This document shows positions 51,587 through 60,751 of a DNA stretch of 64,000 nucleotides, one piece after another; the stretch's first letter is position 1, and every line of letters starts with the position of its first letter. Source of the DNA: CAVPTL01 sp963729195. Lineage in GTDB: Bacteria; Actinomycetota; Thermoleophilia; Gaiellales; JAICJC01. The DNA lies in NCBI GenBank assembly GCA_963729195.1, contig CAVSNF010000013.1:1-64000 (forward strand). Reading direction: 5' to 3'. The notes beneath the pieces are model-generated. The model did not search any database and was not told where the DNA came from. It saw only the letters and a program-made list of their open reading frames with translations. Position numbers and translations under genes: made by a program.

Positions 51587-52682
51587 ATGAGCCGCGTGCG
51601 ATACGGTCCCTGGATGCCGACTCGTACGGATGCCGCGATCGCCGCGGTGCTGTTGGTCGCCTCCCAGGTCGAGGTGTGGCGGTTCGGAGCGGGCGGCGGT
51701 GGTGCGATCGCGGCGGTCTGCCTTGCGTTGGTCGCGATTATCTCTGCGTGGCGTACGCGCTATCCGCTGGTCAGCGGTTTCGGTCTGTTCGTTCCGGCGG
51801 CCGTGTGCGCAGCATTGGCGTCTCCACCGGGATCGTTCACGTTCGCCGCGGCGGTGATACTCGGCTTCTACCGGATCGGGACGATACGCGACCGGCGACG
51901 TGCCACTCTCGCACTCGCCGGATCGCTCGTCCTGGCCTTGCTGATCACCAACCCGTTCTCCCTCAACACGTTTTTGGCGGTCTCACTGACATCGTTCGTT
52001 GTGCCGTGGTTGATGGGATCGTTGCGGTTTCGCCAGCAGCGAGCGGCGGAGATCGAGCGGGCGCGCAGCGAGGCGGTCGAGCTCGAGCGCGCGCGGCTGG
52101 CACGAGAACTCCACGACCTGGTGTCCCACAGCGTCGGGATGATCGCCGTCCAAGCCGGCGCCGGTGACGTCTTGCTCGACGAACAGCCGGAGCGCACCCG
52201 CGAAGCGCTGCATGCGATCGAGGCGAGCGCTCGCGAGGCGTTGACCGAGCTGCGGCGTCTGCTCGGCCTGCTCCGCGAAGATGATGCTTCCGAACTCGCA
52301 CCTCAGCCGACCCTCGACCAGCTCAACGATCTGGTCGACCGCATCCGCGCCACCGGCCTCGATGTGCGCCTGCAGGTGGACGTCGCAGGCACGGCGCTTG
52401 ACCCCGCCACCCAGCTCTCCGTGTACCGGATCGTGCAGGAAGGACTCACCAACGTGATCAAACACGCGAATGCGTCCCGCGTCGATGTGGGTGTGCGCAG
52501 GTCAGGCGACCGGCTGGAGATCGAGGTCAGCGACAACGGACGCAGTACCTCACCGAGCCACTTCATCGGTCGGTGGCCACGGCTTGGTGGGGATCGCTGA
52601 GCGAGTCTCGCTGCTCGGTGGCGAACTCGAGGCGAGCAGGGACAGCGGCGGGTTCACGTTGAGAGCGCTGCTGCCCGCGTGA
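51587..52682 (+). pseudogene. NarL-type sensor histidine kinase, frameshifted near 52,560
   Basis: From ATG 51587 (51614 also possible) the protein has four to five membrane helices followed by a dimerisation/phosphoacceptor region with the HisKA_3 motif ARELHDLVSHSVGMIAVQAG. The N-box of the ATPase domain is NVIKHANASRVDVGVRRSG. At about 52560 the frame is lost (reads SPSHFIGRWPRLGGDR and stops), while the other frame gives the expected GHGLVGIAERVSLLGGELEA. A one-base correction restores the full kinase, ending at 52682 where the response-regulator start overlaps (GTGA). Functional if the shift is an error. Confidence 0.8.
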
Positions 52683-53344
52683 TCACCGTCCTGATCGCCG
52701 ACGACCAAGCGCTCGTGAGCGCCGGGTTCGCCGCCATCCTGGAAGACCAACCCGACATCTCGGTGGTCGGCGAGGCCGCGGACGGAATCGAAGCGGTCAA
52801 CCTTGCCCGAGAAAGACAGCCGGACGTGGCGCTTTTGGATGTGCGCATGCCGCACCTCGACGGAATCCAAGCGGCTCGCCGAATCGTCGCCGGCGGCCTC
52901 CCGACGCGGGTTCTGATCCTGACCACGTTTGACCTCGACGAGTATCTCTACGGAGCGCTCAAGGCGGGCGCCAGCGGGTTCCTGCTCAAAGACGTCCCGC
53001 GCGACCAACTCATCGCTGGCGTACGCGCAGTCGCAGCCGGCGATGGTCTGATCGCACCCACAGCCACTCGCCGCCTGATCGAGCGGTTCGCCCAGCTCCC
53101 CGCACCAGGCGACGGTGACACGCACTTGGATCAGCTCAGCAACCGAGAGCGGCAGGTGCTGGTGCTACTCGCACGAGGCCTCTCAAACGCCGAGATCGCA
53201 GCCGAACTCTTCCTCAGCATCGCAACCGTCAAGACCCACGTCGCCAACATCCTCCTCAAACTCGACCTCCGCGACCGCGTCCAGGCAGTCGTCTACGCCT
53301 ACGAGACCGGGCTCGTCCAACCCGGCACGAACCAGCCTCGGTAA
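52679..53344 (+). CDS. NarL/FixJ-type response regulator
   Basis: The 221-residue protein (GTG 52679, overlapping the kinase stop) has a receiver with DDQ near residue 8, phosphoacceptor Asp in LLDVRMPHLDGIQAAR, Thr in LTTFD and Lys in LKDVPRD, followed by a LuxR-type HTH: LSNRERQVLVLLARGLSN, AEIAAELFLSIATVKTHVAN. It pairs with the upstream kinase. Target genes are unknown; the adjacent Bax-inhibitor-1 protein is on the other strand. Confidence 0.93.
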   Translation: MITVLIADDQALVSAGFAAILEDQPDISVVGEAADGIEAVNLARERQPDVALLDVRMPHLDGIQAARRIVAGGLPTRVLILTTFDLDEYLYGALKAGASGFLLKDVPRDQLIAGVRAVAAGDGLIAPTATRRLIERFAQLPAPGDGDTHLDQLSNRERQVLVLLARGLSNAEIAAELFLSIATVKTHVANILLKLDLRDRVQAVVYAYETGLVQPGTNQPR

Positions 53345-53366
53345 CGCTGTCCTGTGGCCCTGCGGG

Positions 53367-54014
53367 CTAGCGGCGGCCGAAGATACTGAGGAAGAACAAG
53401 AACACGTTCAAGACGTCGAGGAAGATCGACGCCGCCAGCAGTGGTGCTGCCCGGATGTCCTTGGAGCGGCGAAGCCGCTGGAAGTCGATCATGGTGAAGC
53501 CGGCGAAGATGATCAGGCCCAGCACCGCGTAGATCAGCTGGCCGTTGGGGATGCGCACGAAGATCGTGACGATGCCGAAGATGATCAACGCCAGCAGCGC
53601 GAAGAACAGCAGGCGGGCAAGGCCGGAGAGGTCGCGCCGTGTTGCATATCCGGCCGCTCCGAACCCGGCGATGAAGAGCGCCGTGGCGCCGCCGGCCTGC
53701 CACACTGCCTGCGGGTTGGTGGAGACGTAGTAGGCGATCGTGGGCGCGACCGCGAGGCCCATCACCAGGCCGAACACGAACAGCAGGCCGATCGCGAGCT
53801 GTTCCGATCGCTGCGATGCCACGTTCAGCCCGATCAGACAGCCGATCGCGAGGATGAACCAGAGCCAGCCCCACTGGTAGGCCATGTTTCGGCCGAGATA
53901 GGCGCCGATTGCGAAGAACCCGGTCGTCAGCGCGACGAAACCCATCGTCTGCCCGAACAGGGCGTGCGACTCGTCGCGGGTGATGATCGGGGAAGCGGCG
54001 GTGTCCGAAATCAC
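53367..54014 (-). CDS. Bax inhibitor-1/YccA family membrane protein
   Basis: The 215-residue protein has seven predicted membrane helices (GFVALTTGFFAIGAYLGRNM, LWFILAIGCLIGLNVA, IAYYVSTNPQAVWQAGGATA, LIIFAGFTMIDFQRL) and the conserved C-terminal AASIFLDVLNVFLFFLSIFG. Such UPF0005 proteins are linked to calcium leak or protease interactions. It is convergent with the response regulator gene. Confidence 0.9.
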   Translation of the reverse strand: MISDTAASPIITRDESHALFGQTMGFVALTTGFFAIGAYLGRNMAYQWGWLWFILAIGCLIGLNVASQRSEQLAIGLLFVFGLVMGLAVAPTIAYYVSTNPQAVWQAGGATALFIAGFGAAGYATRRDLSGLARLLFFALLALIIFGIVTIFVRIPNGQLIYAVLGLIIFAGFTMIDFQRLRRSKDIRAAPLLAASIFLDVLNVFLFFLSIFGRR

Positions 54015-54217
54015 CGTTCAACAGTACCATCGGCCGCCGCCGCTACAAGGGCGCCCCGCGGGTGTAGCCGAGTTCCACCAGCCGGGGGAGATCGATCTCC
54101 GGCTGCTGAGTGGAATCCACCGGATGTCGTCGTCGGAACGGGACGGCGATTCGCAGCTCCCAGAGGGCTCGCCGGGCTCGCCGTGCGCCACTTCTGCACG
54201 GCGAGCCCGGGTGGTTG

Positions 54218-54628
54218 CTAGCGAGACCTCTCCAAGACGTGTTTGCTTTCGCTCCAGCGTGCTGTCAGCGCGTACAGCACGATCACGTTGAGCGTGAGCG
54301 CCGTCAGCGCCCACAGTGGGTACTGGCTGTTTCCCAGGAATCCCAACTGGGCGAACACGTTCACCACGACAAGCACGATCGTGACCCAACGCGCCCATCC
54401 CTGTCCGGCGATCAAGCCGAGGCCGGCGATCACCAGTAGGACGCCCCAGATCATGAGCGCCCAACCCCATGCGGTCAGATCAACCGCGAGGAAGCCCGAC
54501 CGCGATACAACGTAGTAGTCGTCTTTCACCAGTGCGATCAAGCCCTGAAAAACGTCGATTCCGCCGATGACCAGCATCACGAGGCCAGCGAATCCGATCC
54601 ACCCTGCCATCGATCTATCTGCTTCCAT
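54218..54628 (-). CDS. four-helix membrane protein (DUF7144-like)
   Basis: ATG 54628, with a GAGGAGG ribosome-binding site, gives 136 residues. Four hydrophobic segments are visible (WIGFAGLVMLVIGGIDVFQG, WALMIWGVLLVIAGLGLIAG, ARWVTIVLVVVNVFAQLGFL, LWALTALTLNVIVLYAL) separated by short loops. This small membrane-protein family is common in actinomycetes and has no assigned function. The about 200-base stretch between it and the Bax-inhibitor gene (54015-54217) shows no gene I can support. Confidence 0.75.
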   Translation of the reverse strand: MEADRSMAGWIGFAGLVMLVIGGIDVFQGLIALVKDDYYVVSRSGFLAVDLTAWGWALMIWGVLLVIAGLGLIAGQGWARWVTIVLVVVNVFAQLGFLGNSQYPLWALTALTLNVIVLYALTARWSESKHVLERSR

Positions 54629-54826
54629 CAGTTCCTCCTCGGGAGGGTTATCGCCATCCACCCGACGTAGTTCCACGCAGCGAGGGTGGGTTCCTCCTGT
54701 GGCGGCGGTGCCGAACGATCCTGACGTCGGCTGAGTTGGAAACCCATACAGCTCAGCGGCCGACCGCCACACCGGCTGTGGCTTTGAGTCCCCCCACAGG
54801 GCCGCAGTTCGGGGGATGATGTCCGA

Positions 54827-56128
54827 ATGGAGTGGGCATTGGTCATGGTGTCACTCGCGTTGCTTGGCGTCGCCGCCGTGTCTCGAAGGTTGGCTGGGAC
54901 GGCGATCACGCCGGCGATGCTGTTCGTCGCCTTCGGGTTGCTGGTTGGGCCAAAGGCGCTCGACGGGATCGACCTTGCGAGCACGGACTCTGCGGTTCGA
55001 GTCTTGGCCGAGGCGACGTTGGCGCTGGTCTTGTTCTGCGACGCCTCGCGCGTCGATCTCGGTCAGCTTCGCCGCGGGGTGGGCGTGCCGTTGCGGTTGC
55101 TGGGGATCGGCCTGCCGCTGACGATCCTGCTGGGGGCGCTCGCGGCGGCCGTGCTGTTCGGCCAGCTCACCGCCGCAGAGGCTCTGATCCTGGGCATCGT
55201 GCTGGCGCCGACCGACGCAGCGCTGGGGCAGGCAGTGATCACCGAGCCGCGTGTCCCGCAACGGATCCGCCAGGGACTCAACGTCGAGAGCGGCCTCAAT
55301 GACGGCATCTGCGTGCCGTTACTGTTTGCCGCCGTCGCTCTGGCCGACGTGGGGTCAGACATCTCCGGCGGTCGTGGCGCCGTGACGCTGCTGGTCGAAG
55401 AGATTGGCTACGGGGTGGTTGGCGGAGTGATTGCCGGCGTGGTGATCGCCGTGATCATTCGCGCTGCAGGGGACCGAGGACTGATCGCCGGCCGGTGGTA
55501 TCCAGTCATCCCGGCGGCCGGAGTGGGCCTTGCCTATGGGATCGCCAGTGCGCTGGGAGGTTCGGGTTTCATCGCGGCGTTCGCAGCGGGTGTCGTGTTC
55601 CACCTGGCGCTGGGACGCGACCCCGAGCAGCTCAATCGGCTCACCGAGGAGGTGGGCGCCGTACTCAACGGCGTCACCTTCGTCCTCTTCGGCGCGATCC
55701 TGCTCGGCCCGGCATTGACCGAGTTGAGCTGGCAACTCGTGCTCTACGCAGTTTTGAGTCTCACGCTCGTGCGCATGATTCCGGTTGCGATCGCGATGTG
55801 GGGATCGCACGCGGGACGCCCGACGCTGGAGTTCCTCGGGTGGTTCGGCCCCCGCGGCTTGGCATCGATCGTGTTCGCCGTGATCGTGGTCGAGGAATCA
55901 CGCCTGCCCCACGAGCAGCTGATCGTGCTCGCCGTCTACCTGACCGTCGGGCTGTCCGTGCTCGCTCACGGCCTGACGGCCGGTCCACTTGCCGGTCGCT
56001 ACGCCTCCTGGTATGAGTCGCACCCACCTGAGAGGCGCCCGGCCATGGAGAGTGCCGTCACCGACTTGACCCGACCACGCGGCCCGGTTGGAGACGCCCA
56101 GCCTCATGCTGAGACGGCTCCCCCGTAG
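54827..56128 (+). CDS. CPA1-type Na+/H+ antiporter (NhaP-like)
   Basis: The 433-residue protein has 12-13 membrane helices and CPA1 family landmarks: ITPAMLFVAFGLLVGPKALD, LGIVLAPTDAALGQAVITEP with the Asp of the core, and VESGLNDGICVPLLFA. FGPRGLASIVFAVIVVEESR is the typical late helix. It exchanges sodium or potassium for protons at the membrane. A hydrophilic tail (ESHPPERRPAMESAVTD) follows. It is monocistronic. Confidence 0.92.
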   Translation: MEWALVMVSLALLGVAAVSRRLAGTAITPAMLFVAFGLLVGPKALDGIDLASTDSAVRVLAEATLALVLFCDASRVDLGQLRRGVGVPLRLLGIGLPLTILLGALAAAVLFGQLTAAEALILGIVLAPTDAALGQAVITEPRVPQRIRQGLNVESGLNDGICVPLLFAAVALADVGSDISGGRGAVTLLVEEIGYGVVGGVIAGVVIAVIIRAAGDRGLIAGRWYPVIPAAGVGLAYGIASALGGSGFIAAFAAGVVFHLALGRDPEQLNRLTEEVGAVLNGVTFVLFGAILLGPALTELSWQLVLYAVLSLTLVRMIPVAIAMWGSHAGRPTLEFLGWFGPRGLASIVFAVIVVEESRLPHEQLIVLAVYLTVGLSVLAHGLTAGPLAGRYASWYESHPPERRPAMESAVTDLTRPRGPVGDAQPHAETAPP

Positions 56129-56144
56129 TCGCCGGCTCGACGGC

Positions 56145-56501
56145 CTAAAGCACCGGGTTTCGGCCTGCGACCTGCAGCCAAAGATCCTGATTCGGCACTT
56201 TGGCGTAGATCGTGTATTCCCGGTTGTCGACTGGACAGCCACGGCGGCTGGCCGGCCCCTCGTTCGCCGCGAGTGTCGCGTCCGCCCACTGAATCGCTTC
56301 GCGGACATCCTGAGCACCAACGAGATCGAACATCATCAGCTCCCATCCCATTGGCGCGCCCGGGTAGGGACTCCACCCGATCTGTGGCCGGTCGATGTCC
56401 GGTGGCCTGGCAGGCTGCTCCCAGAGGGCCACGCGATACGCGGTGACCACTTCGGACGGCCCGCTCGGGTAGTCGGGATCCAGCGACGGTCTTGCATCCA
56501 T
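56145..56501 (-). CDS. hypothetical acidic protein, 118 residues
   Basis: The protein (MDARPSLDPDYPSGPSEVVT, IDRPQIGWSPYPGAPMGWEL, FDLVGAQDVREAIQWADATL, NREYTIYAKVPNQDLWLQVA) has no membrane segment or recognised motif. It is acidic and Trp/Pro-rich. It is convergent with the antiporter. No clear ribosome-binding site is visible. Confidence 0.5.
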   Translation of the reverse strand: MDARPSLDPDYPSGPSEVVTAYRVALWEQPARPPDIDRPQIGWSPYPGAPMGWELMMFDLVGAQDVREAIQWADATLAANEGPASRRGCPVDNREYTIYAKVPNQDLWLQVAGRNPVL

Positions 56502-56632
56502 GAGGAGAGCGTAGAACGCGGCCTGGGTCGACGTCGCCTCATTGGAGGGATGTGGTCGCGCGGTGCCTGACTCTGGCGCGAGCCAGGCGCCGATTCTGGC
56601 CGTGGACAGAGTGCAACCCTTAGACTGGCGAG

Positions 56633-59600
56633 ATGACGACTTGTGCTACTTGTGGCACAGAAAATCCGGCTGTCGCCAAGTTTTGTCTTGAGTGCGGCGG
56701 AGCGATGGCGGCGACGGCGATCGAGGAGCGCCGGGAGCGTCGCGTCGTTTCGGTTGTGTTCGCGGATCTGGCCGGCTTTACCAGTCGGAGTGAGGCGCTC
56801 GACATCGAGGACGTCGACGCGTTCTTGGCGCCCTATCAGACTCGGCTTCGGACGGAGGTGGAGCGCACGGGCGGGGTGGTGTCGGACTTCGCGGGCGACG
56901 GGATGATGGCGGTGTTTGGTGCGCCTGTTGCCCACGATGACGATCCTGAGCGAGCGGTGCGAGCAGCGCTCGCGATCCGTGATGCGGTCACCGAATCCGA
57001 GGATGGTCTTGCCGTGCGTCTTGGTGTGACCACCGGCGAGGTGCTCGTGACGCTTTCTGCCGACGGCGGGGTGAACGCGACTGGGGATGTCGTGAACACC
57101 GCTGCGCGGCTCGAGACTGCGGCGCCGGTCGGCGGGGTGCTGGTCGACGCGCGGACGTTCCGAGCGACCGATCGGGCGGTCAAGTTCGAGCGAGCCGACG
57201 ACGTCATGGCGAAGGGCAAGGCGAACCCAACCGAGGCGTGGCTTGCGCTGGCTCCGGTGGCAGTCATCCCCGAGCAGCCGTGGATGTCCGGGTTGCCTCT
57301 GGTGGGGAGGTCCGCCGAGGCGGCGATGCTTCGGGGAATCCTGGAGCGCTCGCGCACGGAGCCGTCGGCGCAGCTGGTGTCGATCATCGGCGAACCGGGG
57401 ATCGGCAAGAGCCGGCTGGTCGAGCAGTTCCGGGCTGATGCCGGTGCGCTCGGCGCGCCGGTCGTCTGGCGCCGAGGCCGATCGCTGTCGTACGGGGACG
57501 GCATTGCGTTTTGGGGGTTGGGCGAGATGGTCAAATCACAGTCGGGAATCCTCGAATCCGACACCTCCGACGTCGCGGCCTCAAAGCTCACCGACGCGGT
57601 GGACGCAGTCATCTCCGACAGCCACGACCGGCCCTGGGTGATCGGCCACCTGCGTCCGTTGGTCGGGTTGCCTGCCGCTGTCGGCGGTACACAGGAGGAG
57701 GCGTTCGCGGCCTGGCGACGGTTCTTTGAGGCGATCGCTGAGGCGGATCCGACGGTGCTGGTCTTCGAAGATATCCATTGGGCAGACGACGCGTTGCTGG
57801 ACTTCATCGATCTGCTGGCCGATTGGGCGGGCGCCATCCCGCTGATGATCGTTTGCACGTCGCGACCCGAGCTGTTCGAGCGGCGACCGGCGTGGGCCGG
57901 TGGCAGGCCCAACGCCCACACGATCTCGCTCGCCGCGCTCGGAGCCGAGGAAACATCGCTGCTCGTCGACGAGTTGCTCGGGGAGGGCGATCTCTCCGAT
58001 CAGATCCACAACGTGGTGGTCGCCCGCGCCGAGGGTAACCCGCTGTATGCGCTGGAGTTTGTCCGGATGCTGCAAGATCGTGGGCTGCTCGTCAGTACCG
58101 ATCAGGGGTGGAAGCTGGAGGGCCATGTTGACGACCTGCCGGCATCGATCCACGGAATCCTCGCCGCCCGGCTCGACGTGCTGACGCCCGACGAGAAGGT
58201 GCTGATCCAAGACGCGGCGGTTGTCGGGCGAACCGCGTGGATCGGGGCGGTGTGTGCACTTACCCCGCGTGATCCTGCCGCCGCCGGGCTGCTCTTGCAC
58301 TCCCTCGAACGAAAACGGATGGTGGAGCGCACGCGTCAATCCTCGATTCAGGGCGAGGTCGAGTTTCGGCTCGGCCACGCTCTCATCCAAGACGTTGCGT
58401 ACTCCCAGATCAGCCGTCCCGATCGGGTGAGAAAGCATGAAGCCGCGGCTGCGTGGGTCGAGCGGCTCTCCGGAGAGCGGGGCGATAAGGCTGAGCTGCT
58501 CGCCGACCACTACCATCGCGCGTTGGAACTCCGCCGGCAGCTTGGTGAAGAGTCCGACGGGCTTGCGGCCGCAGCCCGGGAGGCATTCGCCGAAGCCGCG
58601 CATCAGGCGGCAGCCGTCTCGGCGCATCCCGCTGCGGCACGACACTGGCAGGCTGCGCTGGATCTCACACCAGACGACGACCCGCGCCGCGCTCCGCTGC
58701 TACGCGGTCTGATCACGGCGAGATTCTGGATGGAGATGGTTGACGAAGCGTCGTTTGCGACCGCGCTTGAGGCTCAGCTGCGCGTCGAGGACTGGCTAGC
58801 GGCCGCCGAGATCGAGCGGATGTTCGCAACGTGGTCGTACGAGCGCGGCGTTGACTTCGCCGCGTGCCAGGACCGCTTCGAACGGGCAGCCGAGTACGCC
58901 TCCCGGGTCGAGCCGAGCGAGATCATGTGCGACATTGCCTCCGAGCAGGCGGGCATCGCCACATTGAACGGCCGCCCGGCCGACGCTCTGGCGATCCTGA
59001 CTCCAATGATCCCGATCGCGGTCAAAGCCGGGCTCGGGAACGGTGCGCTCGTCTTGACCCTCTCTCGGGGGTTCGCGAGAACCGCGATTGGCGATCCCGC
59101 CGGTATCGACGATCAGCGCGCCGCCGCCGAGCAGATGGCAATGATTGCCCACACCGAAACAGCCGAGGCCTTCATCGAGCTCGGCGACTCCCTCCGTGCG
59201 TACGGCGATGTGGCAGGAAGCGAAGCCGCCTATGAGGCCGGAGATGAGTGGGCGAAGCGGTTCAACCAGGCGGCAAGGATCGATTTCTTGCGCGTCGTGC
59301 ACGCCTACAACGCGCTGCTCACCGGCCGGTGGGACGAAGTCGAGCGGTGCTTCGCAGAGCTCGAGCTGACTGACAACCTCTACATCGGAGCGCTGGTCGG
59401 CATTGGCACTGCCTACATCGGTGCGGCCTCGGGTGACGAGGCAGCCGCTCTCGCGGTTGCCGGCGTCGCGGTCGACTTCGCGTCCAAGATGCACTCCGAC
59501 GAGATGTTCTACATCACGCTCAGCGTTCAGGTGCAGGCCTGTGCCGGTGCAGGAGAGCTCGACATGGCACTTGCGACCTGCGATCGCTTTCTCGCTCGTT

Positions 59601-59971
59601 GGCACGCAAAGGGCGCCTACGCCACACGGGTGCTTGAGCTCTGCTCGATCGCACCGACGCTCGCCGCCGCAGGAAGGCATCCGGAGATCGAGTCCGCGGC
59701 CCTGCTCTGTCCCGAGACGCCATGGCGCGAGGCCCTGCTGCATGTCGCTGAGAAGCACTATGCCCAGGCAGCCGCTGTGTACACGGCCCACGACAACCAC
59801 TGGATGGCGACCATGGCTCATCTGCTCGCCGCCCAACAAGCGCATGCCGGCGACGAGGCCGCTGAAGCCCGCTACCACGCCGAATGCGTGCTTGAGTTTG
59901 CCCAACGGGTCGGCGCAACTACCTACCAACGCCAGGCCGAAGCGATCCTGCAGGAACACATTCCTGGATAG
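56633..59971 (+). CDS. zinc-ribbon, class III nucleotide cyclase, AAA ATPase and TPR protein
   Basis: This 1112-residue protein begins with a zinc ribbon (CATCGTENPAVAKFCLECGG), followed by a class III cyclase domain (about 40-200): VVFADLAGFTSRSEALD with metal-binding Asp and DFAGDGMMAVFGAPVAHDDD, then NATGDVVNTAARLETAAPVG. A P-loop ATPase follows with Walker A IGEPGIGKSRLV and Walker B VLVFEDIHWADDALLDFIDL. The rest is helical repeats. Such hybrid proteins couple cAMP-type signalling to an ATPase-type regulator. Key cyclase residues look intact. It has its own promoter region (56502-56632). Confidence 0.92.
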   Translation: MTTCATCGTENPAVAKFCLECGGAMAATAIEERRERRVVSVVFADLAGFTSRSEALDIEDVDAFLAPYQTRLRTEVERTGGVVSDFAGDGMMAVFGAPVAHDDDPERAVRAALAIRDAVTESEDGLAVRLGVTTGEVLVTLSADGGVNATGDVVNTAARLETAAPVGGVLVDARTFRATDRAVKFERADDVMAKGKANPTEAWLALAPVAVIPEQPWMSGLPLVGRSAEAAMLRGILERSRTEPSAQLVSIIGEPGIGKSRLVEQFRADAGALGAPVVWRRGRSLSYGDGIAFWGLGEMVKSQSGILESDTSDVAASKLTDAVDAVISDSHDRPWVIGHLRPLVGLPAAVGGTQEEAFAAWRRFFEAIAEADPTVLVFEDIHWADDALLDFIDLLADWAGAIPLMIVCTSRPELFERRPAWAGGRPNAHTISLAALGAEETSLLVDELLGEGDLSDQIHNVVVARAEGNPLYALEFVRMLQDRGLLVSTDQGWKLEGHVDDLPASIHGILAARLDVLTPDEKVLIQDAAVVGRTAWIGAVCALTPRDPAAAGLLLHSLERKRMVERTRQSSIQGEVEFRLGHALIQDVAYSQISRPDRVRKHEAAAAWVERLSGERGDKAELLADHYHRALELRRQLGEESDGLAAAAREAFAEAAHQAAAVSAHPAAARHWQAALDLTPDDDPRRAPLLRGLITARFWMEMVDEASFATALEAQLRVEDWLAAAEIERMFATWSYERGVDFAACQDRFERAAEYASRVEPSEIMCDIASEQAGIATLNGRPADALAILTPMIPIAVKAGLGNGALVLTLSRGFARTAIGDPAGIDDQRAAAEQMAMIAHTETAEAFIELGDSLRAYGDVAGSEAAYEAGDEWAKRFNQAARIDFLRVVHAYNALLTGRWDEVERCFAELELTDNLYIGALVGIGTAYIGAASGDEAAALAVAGVAVDFASKMHSDEMFYITLSVQVQACAGAGELDMALATCDRFLARWHAKGAYATRVLELCSIAPTLAAAGRHPEIESAALLCPETPWREALLHVAEKHYAQAAAVYTAHDNHWMATMAHLLAAQQAHAGDEAAEARYHAECVLEFAQRVGATTYQRQAEAILQEHIPG

Positions 59972-59987
59972 CCGGCGGTGAGTGGGC

Positions 59988-60563
59988 CTATTCGAGTCCG
60001 CTGGTTCCGATCAGGTCGGAGAGGCGCTTCAGGCCGCGGGCCGTGCGTGTTTTGACTGTGCCGAGTGGGGCGTCGATTCGGTTCGCGATCTCGGTTTGTG
60101 AGAGTCCGCCGAAGTAGGAGAGCAGGAGTGCTTCGCGCTGCGCGTGGGGTAGCTGGTCAAGTGCTCGGCGGACGTCGAAGGCCCATGCGAACCGCTCTGC
60201 TCTTTCGCGGCCGTCCTCGCCGGAGAGTTCTCGGACGGCCTCGAGGTCGACGACGGTCTTTTGTGTGCGGAGTAGGTCGATCGCTCGGCGCCTGACGATG
60301 GTGAGCAGCCATGCCTGGAGGGGGCGGTTGGGGTCGTATCGGTGGCGTGCTCGCCACGCTTCGATCATGACTGTCTGCACCACGTCTTCTGCATCGTTCG
60401 GCCCGACGTATCGGCGTGCGTAGGCGAGCAGGAGCGGCCCAAATTGGTTGTGGCACTCTTCCAGCGCCCGCTCGTCGCCGGCGGCAAATCGCTTCCTCAT
60501 GCCGTCGTCTTCTCGTTGGGGTGTATGACCTCGCGGCGGGAGTTGGGTTGCGGCGGGGCTCAT
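59988..60563 (-). CDS. ECF RNA polymerase sigma factor (LitS-like position)
   Basis: Start choice: ATG 60563 overlaps the leader-peptide stop (ATGA); ATG 60500 is also possible. The core MRKRFAAGDERALEECHNQF has region 2 (VGPNDAEDVVQTVMIEAWRA, YDPNRPLQAWLLTIVRRRAI) and region 4 (LDQLPHAQREALLLSYFGGL, IANRIDAPLGTVKTRTARG). No anti-sigma gene is next to it. It is divergent from the cobalamin-MerR gene through a shared operator. In Streptomyces an analogous sigma gene, litS, sits beside litR and drives light-induced carotenoid genes. No carotenoid genes are in this window. Confidence 0.9.
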   Translation of the reverse strand: MSPAATQLPPRGHTPQREDDGMRKRFAAGDERALEECHNQFGPLLLAYARRYVGPNDAEDVVQTVMIEAWRARHRYDPNRPLQAWLLTIVRRRAIDLLRTQKTVVDLEAVRELSGEDGRERAERFAWAFDVRRALDQLPHAQREALLLSYFGGLSQTEIANRIDAPLGTVKTRTARGLKRLSDLIGTSGLE

Positions 60564-60640
60564 CGCCCGGCTCGTGTCACGGCGGCCGGCGTCGCGACCT
60601 GTGCGAGCAACGGCGTCAGCCATGGGAGTGTGTGATTCAT
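60560..60640 (-). CDS. possible 26-residue leader peptide
   Basis: The frame MNHTLPWLTPLLAQVATPAA runs from ATG 60640 to a TGA at 60560, overlapping the ATG of the sigma gene at 60563 (ATGA). This would couple sigma translation to that of the leader. No family can be assigned to such a short product. Confidence 0.35.
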   Translation of the reverse strand: MNHTLPWLTPLLAQVATPAAVTRAGR

Positions 60641-60662
60641 GAGGGAGCCCCTTAGACGTACG

Positions 60663-60732
60663 TTGGACAGATACTTGACCGAAGTGGAGGGACTGTACAG
60701 AGTTAGCGGTGTTCTGTCAAGAGTCTGTCCAA
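60663..60732. promoter_or_regulatory. paired inverted-repeat operator between sigma and LitR genes
   Basis: TTGGACAGATACTTGA (60663-60678) is matched 14/16 by the reverse complement of TCAAGAGTCTGTCCAA (60717-60732). The two half sites flank a sigma-gene promoter. LitR/CarH proteins bind such palindromic sequences as tetramers, so this is a strong operator candidate. Confidence 0.6.
60692..60720 (-). promoter_or_regulatory. promoter of ECF sigma gene
   Basis: Read leftwards: TTGACA (60720-60715), a 17-base spacer, TACAGT (60697-60692). This is a near-ideal housekeeping promoter lying between the two operator halves, so binding could repress it. Confidence 0.6.
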
Positions 60733-60738
60733 TGTGTG

Positions 60739-60744
60739 TATACT
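60739..60744 (+). promoter_or_regulatory. -10 of litR-like gene, possible leaderless start
   Basis: TATACT lies eight bases before ATG 60752. With a start point about seven bases downstream, the message would begin at or next to the start codon. Confidence 0.45.
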
Positions 60745-60751
60745 TTGGCCG

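Noticed and set aside
54015..54217. Possible small gene in the gap between Bax-inhibitor and DUF7144-like genes
   Set aside because: No start with a ribosome-binding site and no protein-like hydrophobic pattern; treated as non-coding.
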